NCBI GenBank assembly: GCA_947166335.1
Contig: CAMVDS010000008.1
Coordinates: 1 to 32,989 of the forward strand
DNA length: 32,989 nt
Source: an uncultured Mollicutes bacterium
GTDB lineage: Bacteria > Bacillota_I > Bacilli_A > Acholeplasmatales > JAEDCM01
Reading direction: 5' to 3'
The stretch's first letter is position 1; the number at the start of each line of letters is the position of its first letter. Positions 15,108 to 22,888 of the stretch are shown here, piece after piece. The translations under genes were made by a program, and so were the position numbers. The notes under the pieces are model-generated. The model did not search any database, was not told the origin of the DNA, and was given only the letters and a program-made list of their open reading frames with translations.

Positions 15108-16592
15108 ATGAAAAAACAAATATTTAATCCCTATTTACCATTAAATGAATTTATTCCTGATGGTGAACCACATGTATTTGATGATAGAGTATATGTATAT
15201 GGGTCTCATGATAAAGAAGGTGGAGACACTTTTTGTATGTTAGATTACGTAGTGTATTCTGCCGATATAAAGGATTTAAAGAACTGGAAGTATGAAGGAA
15301 TAAGCTATGAAGCTAAAAATGATCCAAATTATAAAGAGCGTCCATACATGTATGCTCCTGACTGTGTAAAAGGAAATGATAATAATTATTATTTATATTA
15401 TGCAATGAGTGGATTTAGAGGAGTAGGAGGATATTTTGGTCCTATTAGTGTTGCTAAATCTGATAAACCAATTGGTCCTTTTAAGTTCATTGGTTTTGTT
15501 AAATATAAGAATGGAGATTTAATGTTAGATTATGTTCCATTTGATCCTGCTGTAATGAACGATAATGGTGTAATTAGGCTATATTATGGAACGCAATATG
15601 ATTATGAAGAAAACCTTGAAAGCTTTTTAAAAAACGATGAATTAATCGAATTAGAAGCTAATATGTTTGGAAAGACTAAAGAAGAAATAATTGAATATGC
15701 AAAAAAGGATAGCGTTAATGGTGCAATCATGGCTACTTTAGAAGATGATATGGTTACTGTAAAAGAAAAACCACATCATATTATTCCATATAATACCAAA
15801 GGAACAAGCTTTGAAGCTCATCCTTTCTTTGAAGGATCTTCAATAAGAAAATTCAATAATAAATATTATTTCATATATTCATCTAAAGAAAATCATGAAT
15901 TATGTTATGCAATAAGTGATTATCCTGATAAAGATTTTAAATTTATGGGAACATTAGTTTCTAATGGTGATATTGGATATAAAGGAAGAAAAGAAGAAAA
16001 TAGATTAAATATGACTGGAACTACACATGGATCTATAGAATATATAAATGGTAAATATTATATTTTCTATCACAGATTAACTCATAAATCAGATTATAGT
16101 AGACAAGGCTGCGCTGAAGAAATTTTTATGAATAATGATGGAACATTTAATCAAGTTGAAACAACTTCATGTGGATTAAATGGTGCACCTCTTAAAGCTA
16201 AAGGAAAATACAGTGCTTGTATAGCTTGTAATATTACAAATGGTAAAATGCCACATGGATCAAATAAAATATTTAGTGAACATTTCCCAAATGTTAATAA
16301 TGATAAAGATGTAAGATTCATAAGTGAGATAACTGATAAAACATTAATTGGATTTAAATATTTTAATTTTGATCACAATAAAAAATTATCAATTACTTAT
16401 AGAGGATTAGCACATGGAACTCTAAAAATAAGCAATGATAAAGAAGATGAATTCATAAAAGAAGTCAAAATTAATCCAGTAAGCGACTTTACAAAACTTG
16501 ATATTGATGTAGAGTTTAAGGGCGGAATAAAGCCGTTATACTTATATTTTGAGATAGATGGTTTATTGGATTTGTTAGACATTTGTTTCTAG
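15108..16592 (+). CDS. Glycoside hydrolase family 43-like enzyme
   Basis: A 494-residue five-bladed beta-propeller glycosidase. The GH43 catalytic set can be placed: D18 in FIPDGEPHVF as general base, D147 in VPFDPAVM as pKa modulator and E242 in HPFFEGSSIRK as general acid. RPYMYAPDCV and the IYSSKENHELCYAISDYP stretch also fit the family. Members are mostly beta-xylosidases and alpha-L-arabinofuranosidases. The C-terminal part (about 370-494) is a beta-rich domain, possibly carbohydrate-binding. There is no signal peptide, so it should act on imported oligosaccharides in the cytoplasm, yet no sugar transporter or pentose gene is adjacent. TATAAT at 15075-15080 and AAGGTG ahead of the ATG support a single-gene unit. 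Exact specificity is not determinable. Confidence 0.88.
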   Translation: MKKQIFNPYLPLNEFIPDGEPHVFDDRVYVYGSHDKEGGDTFCMLDYVVYSADIKDLKNWKYEGISYEAKNDPNYKERPYMYAPDCVKGNDNNYYLYYAMSGFRGVGGYFGPISVAKSDKPIGPFKFIGFVKYKNGDLMLDYVPFDPAVMNDNGVIRLYYGTQYDYEENLESFLKNDELIELEANMFGKTKEEIIEYAKKDSVNGAIMATLEDDMVTVKEKPHHIIPYNTKGTSFEAHPFFEGSSIRKFNNKYYFIYSSKENHELCYAISDYPDKDFKFMGTLVSNGDIGYKGRKEENRLNMTGTTHGSIEYINGKYYIFYHRLTHKSDYSRQGCAEEIFMNNDGTFNQVETTSCGLNGAPLKAKGKYSACIACNITNGKMPHGSNKIFSEHFPNVNNDKDVRFISEITDKTLIGFKYFNFDHNKKLSITYRGLAHGTLKISNDKEDEFIKEVKINPVSDFTKLDIDVEFKGGIKPLYLYFEIDGLLDLLDICF

Positions 16593-16607
16593 TTAAATAA
16601 CAAAATG

Positions 16608-16637
16608 TTTACAAATGTAATACATTTGTTGTATAAT
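16608..16637 (+). promoter_or_regulatory. Promoter of the RHH-SPFH-TIR operon
   Basis: TATAAT (16632-16637) with a weak -35 (TTTACA, 16608-16613) 18 bases upstream. The 19-bp palindrome at 16611-16629 overlaps the -35 box and the spacer, a placement suited to repression. Confidence 0.6.
16611..16629. promoter_or_regulatory. Perfect 19-bp palindromic operator candidate
   Basis: ACAAATGTA and TACATTTGT flank a single central A with no mismatch. It sits inside the promoter and 28 bases before the start of a ribbon-helix-helix gene, the usual arrangement for autoregulation by such proteins. Confidence 0.7.
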
Positions 16638-16656
16638 TAAACTAGGAGTGATGTAT

Positions 16657-16863
16657 ATGAATAAAAAACTAACAATTGAACAAAAGAAATATAAAGGAGA
16701 AACAAGTGTTATCTCCGCAAGACTTCCTATTGAATTAATAAAAGAAATCGATAAGATTGCTAATGAGACAGGAAGAACAAGAAACGAGGTATTAACAATA
16801 TGTCTAGAGTTTTCTCTAGAGAATATTGAAGTAAAAAATCCTATTGAGAGTGAGGAGAAATAA
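16657..16863 (+). CDS. Ribbon-helix-helix (CopG/Arc-type) regulator
   Basis: A 68-residue DNA-binding protein. After a charged N-terminal arm the pattern SVISARLPIELIKEIDKIANETGRTRNEVL (about 17-46, written here in overlapping parts: SVISARLP as the beta-strand, ELIKEIDKIA as helix 1, TGRTRNEVL as turn and start of helix 2) is a textbook RHH fold. Such proteins dimerise and bind short palindromes through the strand. The ATG at 16657 is chosen over the GTG at 16648 and the ATG at 16651 because TAGGAG lies 8 bases before it. The next gene starts 2 bases after its stop, so it heads the operon and probably represses it through the palindrome at 16611-16629. An antitoxin-like role is possible, but no toxin is recognisable next to it. 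Confidence 0.87.
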   Translation: MNKKLTIEQKKYKGETSVISARLPIELIKEIDKIANETGRTRNEVLTICLEFSLENIEVKNPIESEEK

Positions 16864-16865
16864 GC

Positions 16866-18248
16866 ATGGGAAAAGAAATTATTAGTGTTATCAAGTATGA
16901 AGGACCAAATGACGTATTAATTTGGAAGCATCCTACAGAAGATTTTAATCTAGGAACTCAATTAATCGTTCATGAATCTCAAGAAGCAATCTTCTTTAGA
17001 GATGGTAAAGCGTTAGATTTGTTTGGAGCAGGTAGACATACCCTAACTACGCAAAAATTACCACTTCTAGATAAGATTTATAAGATTCCTACAGGTGGAG
17101 AAGAATTATTCCATACTGAGGTTTACTTTGTAAATACAGTATTCCACACTAATGTAAAATGGGGAACAGATTCTAAGGTTAGAATGTTTGATCCTATTTC
17201 AGGATTAGTAGTAGAACTAGGAGCTAGTGGTGAATTCACACTTAAAGTAAGTGATTCTAGAAAATTATTAATTAAATTAGTAGGTACAACTAATAGTTTA
17301 AAAACTGAAGATATCGTTGATACTAATAGTATTTATAATGTTAAAGTATTAACAGGTAAATTTAGAGCTTTAGTAGTAAGTAAAGTAAAAGCTATTCTAT
17401 CTAGAATTATTAAGGAAAACAATATTAACATTTTAGAAGTAGATGCACATGTAGAGCAAATCGCAGATGCATTAAAGAAAGAAATCAATGAAGTGTTTGA
17501 TGAATATGGTCTATATATTCCTGAATTCTATGTAAATAATATTGCTACACCTGATGATGATCCTAACTTTAGAAAACTAAAAGAACAATATGCAGAAAAA
17601 TATTTATTAGTAAAAGATGAACAAATTAAGAAAGATGTTGCATTAGCAGAACAACAAAGAAGAATTGTTGAAGCACAAACAGGAGCTCAAGAAGAAATTA
17701 TTAAAGCTCAAGCACAAGCTGAAGCTTATAGACTAAAAGCACAAGCAGAAGCTCAAGAAATGCAAATGAAGGGCTACACTTACCAACAAGAAACTCAAAG
17801 ACAAGTTGGTGTTGGAGCAGTTGAAAACATGGGCAAAGGCGGAGGATCTGGATCTGGTGCTGGTATAGGTGATGTAGTAGGCGTAGGTGTTGCTTTAGGT
17901 GCACTAGGTGGAGTAGTAAATGTTGCTAAAGATGCTATGAAGCCAGTATTTGAAGATACAAAAGAAATGGGTGCAAACGTAGGAGCTGCTCTAAAAGATA
18001 GTTGGACTTGTCCAACTTGTGGTAAAGTAGGAATTACAACAAAATTCTGCCCAGAATGTGGCGCAAAGAAGCCAGAATCTCCTAAAGGATGGACTTGTCC
18101 ATCTTGTGGAACAATCAATAGAGGAAAGTTCTGTACTGAATGCGGAACTAAAAAACCAGAAGTAAAAGAAACATGGGACTGTGAATGCGGTGAAAAGAAT
18201 ATAACTGGTAAATTCTGTCCAAACTGTGGAAAGAAGAAAGGTGAATAA
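16866..18248 (+). CDS. SPFH-domain protein with three C-terminal zinc ribbons (YdjI-like)
   Basis: 460 residues. Residues about 1-245 form an SPFH/band-7-like domain of the group annotated as virion core protein-like, with blocks such as VHESQEAIFFRDGKALDLFG and FYVNNIATPDDDP. Residues 250-315 are a charged coiled coil (AQAQAEAYRLKAQAEAQEMQ). A Gly-rich linker (about 323-350) follows. Three zinc ribbons close the protein: C382/C385/C395/C398, C411/C414/C423/C426 and C439/C441/C451/C454. SPFH proteins build ring or scaffold assemblies on membranes. B. subtilis YdjI, which has the SPFH plus zinc-ribbon layout, is encoded with a PspA-type envelope-stress protein (from memory). It starts 2 bases after the RHH gene and ends 2 bases before the next, so it is tightly coupled. 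Confidence 0.9.
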   Translation: MGKEIISVIKYEGPNDVLIWKHPTEDFNLGTQLIVHESQEAIFFRDGKALDLFGAGRHTLTTQKLPLLDKIYKIPTGGEELFHTEVYFVNTVFHTNVKWGTDSKVRMFDPISGLVVELGASGEFTLKVSDSRKLLIKLVGTTNSLKTEDIVDTNSIYNVKVLTGKFRALVVSKVKAILSRIIKENNINILEVDAHVEQIADALKKEINEVFDEYGLYIPEFYVNNIATPDDDPNFRKLKEQYAEKYLLVKDEQIKKDVALAEQQRRIVEAQTGAQEEIIKAQAQAEAYRLKAQAEAQEMQMKGYTYQQETQRQVGVGAVENMGKGGGSGSGAGIGDVVGVGVALGALGGVVNVAKDAMKPVFEDTKEMGANVGAALKDSWTCPTCGKVGITTKFCPECGAKKPESPKGWTCPSCGTINRGKFCTECGTKKPEVKETWDCECGEKNITGKFCPNCGKKKGE

Positions 18249-18250
18249 TT

Positions 18251-18952
18251 ATGAGTAAAGGATTAAAAATTTATTTTGCTATTATGGCTATAATAGCTAT
18301 AATGTTTTCAGTTTTAGTATTTGTAATACCTTTTGACAAAAAATGTTTTGCAACATTCATTGTTAGTTATATTGGAGTATTAGTTGCCCTAGCAGTACAA
18401 TGCTATGTTGGAGTTCTTGTATTTAAGAAATCTAGCTCACTAAGAAGCAAAGTATATGGAATTCCAGTTATTAGAGTAAGTATTATTTATTTAATTCTTC
18501 AATTAATAATTTCAGTTGCTTTAATAGTTGCTAATATATTTGTATTTGTTCCTGTATTTGTTCCTGTAGTTATTTTAGTAGTATTAACTGGTTTAGCAGC
18601 AATAGGTGTATTAATTACTGTTGGAGCTAAATCAATTATTGAAGATATTGAAAAAGAAGAAAAACAAAAAACTGCATTTATGAATAATTTTAAAGTAGAA
18701 GTTGAATCACTTGAAAACAAAACAAGCGATGAAGATTTCAATAAAGATATTCATAAATTCGTTGAAAAAGTTAAATATAGCGATCCAATGTCTGCTAGCG
18801 AATTAGTAGATGTAGAAAATGAAATAAGCGCTAAATATAGCGATTTAAAGGAAAGTATAACAAGCGAAAATCTTGATGAAGCTAAAAAACAATTAGCTGA
18901 AATTAATGATTTAATGGATAAAAGAAATAGATTATGTAAGTTAAATAAGTAG
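18251..18952 (+). CDS. Four-helix membrane protein with helical cytoplasmic tail
   Basis: 233 residues. Four hydrophobic segments are visible at about 7-28, 33-58, 72-97 and 99-124, followed by a charged, helical region (127-233) rich in Glu and Lys that could form a coiled coil. No family is recognised. AAAGGTG precedes the ATG and the gap to the SPFH gene is only 2 bases; the TIR gene follows after 15 bases with its own AGAGGTGAT. The likely role is as membrane base for the SPFH or TIR partner, inferred from position only. Confidence 0.82.
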   Translation: MSKGLKIYFAIMAIIAIMFSVLVFVIPFDKKCFATFIVSYIGVLVALAVQCYVGVLVFKKSSSLRSKVYGIPVIRVSIIYLILQLIISVALIVANIFVFVPVFVPVVILVVLTGLAAIGVLITVGAKSIIEDIEKEEKQKTAFMNNFKVEVESLENKTSDEDFNKDIHKFVEKVKYSDPMSASELVDVENEISAKYSDLKESITSENLDEAKKQLAEINDLMDKRNRLCKLNK

Positions 18953-18967
18953 TAAAGAGGTGATCCT

Positions 18968-20773
18968 ATGGGATCGTGTAGATGTAAGATGTGTGGAGGT
19001 CATATTCATTATGACGATAAGGCAAGTGTTGCTACATGTGATTTCTGTGGTACTGAACAAACTATAGTTAAAACAGATGATCAAAAGAAAGTTACTTTAT
19101 TCAATAGAGCAAATAGCCTTAGAAGAGAAAATGAATTTGATAAAGCGCAATTAACATATGATAACATTTTAATAGACGATCCTAATAATGCTGAGGCACA
19201 CTGGGGTATTTGTCTATGTCGTTATGGAATTGAATATATAGATACAATAGATGGAAAGAAAGTACCTACTTGTCATAGAACTGTTGTAAAAAGCATTTTT
19301 GATGACCTTGATTATAAAGAATCTATTAATAATGCAGATGTTGTAGCTAAAAAAGTTTATGAAAAAGAAGCACAAACAATTGATAAGATTCAAAAAGACA
19401 TTTTAGCAATCTCTCAAAAAGAAGAAGCTTATGATATATTTATTAGCTATAAAGAACATGATTCATTAAACAATAGATCAAAAGATTCTTTAAAGGCAGA
19501 AGCTATTTATAACGAATTACTAAAAAAAGGTTATAGAGTATTCTTTTCAAGAATATCTTTAAAGAATGTAGAAATAAACACATATGAACCAATTATTTTT
19601 GCGGCTTTAATGAGTTCAAAAGTAATGTTATCTATTGGATCATGTAAAGAATACTTTAATGCTACATGGGAAAAGAATGAATGGTCAAGATTCATTTCTT
19701 TAATGATGGAAGACCATAAAAAATATTTAATTCCATGTTTCTTTGACATGGATAAAAGTGATATTCCTGAAGAACTACTTAGATTTCAAGCACAAGATAT
19801 AAATGGTAGTTTAGATGAATTATTAAAGAGAATAGATAAATTATTTACTATAAGTGAAAAAGTAATAGTTAGTACTGAACAAGCAGTAGCTAGAGAAAAA
19901 GCAGTATCTAAAATATCTTTAGAAAACAATCTAGGAAGAATAGGATTATTCTTAAAGGATGGTCAATTTAGTAAAGTTAATGAATATGTTGAAAAATCAT
20001 TAAACACTGATTACACATGCGCTTTAGCTTATTATTATAAAATGCTAGCTTCCTTATTCTGTAGAAGTGAAGAAGAAGTAATAAAGAAAAGAATAGTCAT
20101 TAAAGATAATCCTAACTATGAAAAAGCTTTAAAGTTCGCAGATACTAATTTAAAAAATAAGATTGAAGATTTAGAAAGAAGAATTGAAGAAGAAATATTA
20201 GCTTATGAAAAAGCTGAATTAATAAAGAAAATAAATAATCTAATATCTAGTAAAAAGCATATTGATGCACTTAATATATTAGATGAATTAGATAAATATA
20301 AAGATTCAGAAAATGATAAGTACAGTTTTAAAGTTCAAATCTATAATTATGCATCAAGCATAATAAATGAAAAAAGACTAGATGAAGCTCTTTCTTTGTT
20401 TGAAAGATTAGGAGATTTTAAAGATTCAATATCGCAAATTGAAAGAATTAATTTTATAAAAAAAGTAGATTTTGAAACTAAAAAAGTAGATGAATTATCT
20501 AAACACATTTCTTTAAGTTTTGCGAATATGAGAAGAACAAAAGTATATGATGATAAGAGACTAAAAGGATTAAAAGAAGATATTATAAGTCTACAGTCTT
20601 ATACTTTATGCTCATATGCACTTGAAAAATATGAAATGTTTACAAAAGAATATAACGAGATTGATGCACTAAGACAAAAGAGTAAATTTATAACAAAAGT
20701 AGTAGTATCCGTTTTAGCTATTGTTGCGATTATTGCTTTACTTGTTGTTGTAGTTGTATCAATACTTAGTTAA
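18968..20773 (+). CDS. Zinc finger-TPR-TIR protein with C-terminal membrane anchor
   Basis: 601 residues. The N-terminus is a zinc finger (C6, C9, C24, C27). A TPR-like helical region containing FNRANSLRRENEFDKAQLTYDNIL (here spanning about 45-68) and HWGICLCRYGIEYID follows. A TIR domain occupies about 154-290: first strand YDIFISYKEHD, second box YRVFFSRISL, FAALMSSKVMLSIGS, and KNEWSRF, whose E238 is placed like the catalytic glutamate of NAD-cleaving TIR domains. Residues 300-570 are further helical TPR-like repeats, and 577-600 is a membrane helix at the very C-terminus. The bacterial family with this zinc finger-TIR head is widespread in gut Firmicutes but uncharacterised as far as I know. 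Bacterial TIR domains act as NADases in antiphage defence or as scaffolds. It ends the operon, followed by a terminator. Confidence 0.9.
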   Translation: MGSCRCKMCGGHIHYDDKASVATCDFCGTEQTIVKTDDQKKVTLFNRANSLRRENEFDKAQLTYDNILIDDPNNAEAHWGICLCRYGIEYIDTIDGKKVPTCHRTVVKSIFDDLDYKESINNADVVAKKVYEKEAQTIDKIQKDILAISQKEEAYDIFISYKEHDSLNNRSKDSLKAEAIYNELLKKGYRVFFSRISLKNVEINTYEPIIFAALMSSKVMLSIGSCKEYFNATWEKNEWSRFISLMMEDHKKYLIPCFFDMDKSDIPEELLRFQAQDINGSLDELLKRIDKLFTISEKVIVSTEQAVAREKAVSKISLENNLGRIGLFLKDGQFSKVNEYVEKSLNTDYTCALAYYYKMLASLFCRSEEEVIKKRIVIKDNPNYEKALKFADTNLKNKIEDLERRIEEEILAYEKAELIKKINNLISSKKHIDALNILDELDKYKDSENDKYSFKVQIYNYASSIINEKRLDEALSLFERLGDFKDSISQIERINFIKKVDFETKKVDELSKHISLSFANMRRTKVYDDKRLKGLKEDIISLQSYTLCSYALEKYEMFTKEYNEIDALRQKSKFITKVVVSVLAIVAIIALLVVVVVSILS

Positions 20774-20788
20774 TAAAAAACATATTAT

Positions 20789-20813
20789 AAGATGGATTTA
20801 TTCCATCTTTTTT
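20789..20813 (+). terminator. Terminator of the RHH-SPFH-TIR operon
   Basis: 8-bp perfect stem AAGATGGA (20789-20796) with TCCATCTT (20802-20809), loop TTTAT, followed by a T tract. Confidence 0.88.
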
Positions 20814-20814
20814 A

Positions 20815-20823
20815 TGTTATAAT
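20815..20823 (+). promoter_or_regulatory. Extended -10 promoter of the RlmI-like gene
   Basis: TGTTATAAT directly follows the preceding terminator tract; the ATG is at 20842 with AGGTGA in front. Confidence 0.5.
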
Positions 20824-20841
20824 AGGTTGTAGGTGATTTTT

Positions 20842-22014
20842 ATGTTAGAAGTATATTTAAACAAATTTGAAGAAAAAGAAAAATTAGAAGGGTTCCCTTG
20901 GATTTTTAATAATGAAGTAAATCATTTTAAGGGAAGCATTGTTAATGGAGAGATCTGTAAGGTATATACATCTGATAATTCTTTCTTATGCTATGGTTTT
21001 TTTAATTCAATATCTAAAATAATGGTTAGGATTTTATCATTTAATGAGAATGAAATAATTGATGAAGACTTCTTTAGAAGAAGAATTCAATATGCTATAG
21101 AACATAGATTAAATCTAAATTTTAATAATTCTAATTGTTGTAGGCTAATATTTTCTGAAGCAGATAAATTACCTGGTTTAGTAGTAGATAAATATGGAGA
21201 CTTTTTATCGGTTCAGTTCATGTCTTTAGGAATGGATAAAATCAAAGATACGATAGTTAAAATATTAGTTAGTGAAACAAAATGCAAAGGTATATATGAG
21301 CGTGATGATATGCCTACTAGAGAAAAAGAAGGTTTAGAAGAAAAGAAGGGATATTTATACAATGAATTTAATCCAAAAGTAGAAGTTTTAGAAAATGGTA
21401 TTAAGTTTATCGTAGATATCGAAAACGGCCAAAAGACGGGATATTTCCTAGACCAAAAATTAAATAGAGATAACGTAAAATATTACTGTAAGGATAAAGT
21501 TGTGCTTGATTGTTTCTCTAATGTTGGTGGCTTTGCTTTAAATGCATGTAAGAATGGAGCAAAACAAGTAGATGCTCTAGACATATCTAAAAAAGCATGT
21601 GAAGATATAGAATATAATGCAAAATTAAACAACTTTAACAATATAAATGTTATTTGTGATGACACTTTTAACTATTTAAGAAAAGAAGAAATAATTAATA
21701 AATATGATACAATCATTCTTGATCCACCTGCTTTTTCAAAAAGCAAAGATTCAATAAAAAAAGCTTATAAGGGATATAAAGAAATAAACTTACAAGCTTT
21801 AAAAATAATAAAAAAGGGTGGCTATTTATTAACATTTTCTTGTAGCCAGCACATGACTCCAAATCTATTCTTTGAAATGATTAATGATGCTGTTAAAGAT
21901 AGTAAAAGAACAGTACAATTAATTGATTTTAGAATACAATCTCCAGATCATCCTACACTTTTAAACTCAGAAGAACAGCTTTATTTAAAATGCGTAATAT
22001 TAAGAGTTCAATAA
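20842..22014 (+). CDS. rlmI: 23S rRNA m5C methyltransferase, RlmI/YwbD type
   Basis: A 390-residue class I SAM-dependent RNA methyltransferase. The N-terminal PUA-like domain (about 1-75) includes GFPWIFNNEV, and the linking beta-alpha domain has EADKLPGLVVDKYGDF and YERDDMPTREKEGL. The catalytic domain has the cofactor-binding block VLDCFSNVGGFALNAC and the catalytic LDPPAFSKS, with a second cysteine in LLTFSCSQHM. In E. coli RlmI methylates C1962 of 23S rRNA. The same fold includes close relatives such as RlmK, so the exact base is inferred. The ATG at 20842 is preferred to the GTG at 20833 because AGGTGA precedes it. Length is normal. Confidence 0.88.
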   Translation: MLEVYLNKFEEKEKLEGFPWIFNNEVNHFKGSIVNGEICKVYTSDNSFLCYGFFNSISKIMVRILSFNENEIIDEDFFRRRIQYAIEHRLNLNFNNSNCCRLIFSEADKLPGLVVDKYGDFLSVQFMSLGMDKIKDTIVKILVSETKCKGIYERDDMPTREKEGLEEKKGYLYNEFNPKVEVLENGIKFIVDIENGQKTGYFLDQKLNRDNVKYYCKDKVVLDCFSNVGGFALNACKNGAKQVDALDISKKACEDIEYNAKLNNFNNINVICDDTFNYLRKEEIINKYDTIILDPPAFSKSKDSIKKAYKGYKEINLQALKIIKKGGYLLTFSCSQHMTPNLFFEMINDAVKDSKRTVQLIDFRIQSPDHPTLLNSEEQLYLKCVILRVQ

Positions 22015-22042
22015 TTTTTTATTTATTATATAAAATAAAATC

Positions 22043-22071
22043 TTGAAATATAGAATGTTTTTATGTATAAT
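22043..22071 (+). promoter_or_regulatory. Promoter for yebC
   Basis: TTGAAA (22043-22048), a 17-base spacer and TATAAT (22066-22071). This is the most canonical two-box promoter in the window. Confidence 0.65.
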
Positions 22072-22107
22072 CTTAATGTATCGAAATTAGAAAGGATAGT
22101 GTTATTT

Positions 22108-22845
22108 ATGGGAAGAGCACATGAAGTACGTGCAGCATCTATGGCTAAAACAGCCGCAGTAAAATCAAAATTATATGCAAAATATGGAAAAGAATTATAT
22201 ATGGCAGCTAAAGGAAACCCTGACCCAGTAAACAACCTTGCTTTAAGAAGCGTTGTTGCTAGAGCAAAGAAAGATCAAGTTCCTGCAGATGTTATTAAAA
22301 GAGCAATTGAAAAAGCAGCTGGAGGTGCAGCTGAATCATATATCTATAAGAGATTTGAAGGTTTCGGACACAATAACTCAATGGTTATCGTTGACTGCTT
22401 AACTGATAATGGAAATAGAACAGCAGCTACAATTCCTACAATCTTCTCAAAATGTGGAATTAAAATGGGTGTACCTGGATGTGCAGCTCACAGTTTCAAA
22501 AACGAAGCAAGATTCTCATTTGAAGGAAAGACTGAAGATGAAGTACTTGAAATTTTATTAATGGCTGATTGTGATGTTGATGAAGTATTAGTAGATGAAG
22601 ATGGTTGGGTTACAGTTACTGCTAAACCAGAAGCTTATAATGCTGTTAGAAAAGCTTTAACTGATGCTGATCCAGAAATCAAATTTGATGATGATAAAAT
22701 CACATGGACACCTAATGATTATGTAGATTTAGATGGTGAACAAATGGAAAAATTCCAAAGATTCTTAGATATGCTTGAAGATAACGAAGATGTTCAAGAT
22801 GTATATCATAATGTAAATATGCCTGTAGTTGAGGAAGAAGAATAA
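22108..22845 (+). CDS. yebC: YebC/TACO1-family translation or transcription factor
   Basis: A 245-residue protein of the YebC/PmpR/TACO1 family. The N-terminal pattern MGRAHEVRAASMAKTAAVKS, the ARAKKDQVPADVIKRAIEKA helix pair and the DCLTDNGNRT strand are family hallmarks. Family members have been described as transcription factors and, more recently, as ribosome-associated factors that help translate difficult motifs such as polyproline; which applies here cannot be seen. The frame is open to 22063, but the ATG at 22108 is the family start, with GAAAGGA ahead. The gene uses more GC-rich codons than its neighbours, consistent with strong expression. It is monocistronic with its own promoter and terminator. 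Confidence 0.93.
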   Translation: MGRAHEVRAASMAKTAAVKSKLYAKYGKELYMAAKGNPDPVNNLALRSVVARAKKDQVPADVIKRAIEKAAGGAAESYIYKRFEGFGHNNSMVIVDCLTDNGNRTAATIPTIFSKCGIKMGVPGCAAHSFKNEARFSFEGKTEDEVLEILLMADCDVDEVLVDEDGWVTVTAKPEAYNAVRKALTDADPEIKFDDDKITWTPNDYVDLDGEQMEKFQRFLDMLEDNEDVQDVYHNVNMPVVEEEE

Positions 22846-22848
22846 AAG

Positions 22849-22868
22849 ACGGCCTAATCGCCGTTTTT
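22849..22868 (+). terminator. Terminator after yebC
   Basis: Stem ACGGC (22849-22853) with GCCGT (22860-22864), loop CTAATC, then five T. Confidence 0.82.
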
Positions 22869-22888
22869 ATTTCTAAAAGGAGGCTAAT

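Noticed and set aside
16657..16863. RHH gene as the antitoxin of a toxin-antitoxin pair.
   Set aside because: The next gene is a 460-residue SPFH protein, not a RelE/ParE/HicA-type toxin. An autorepressor role fits the palindrome better.
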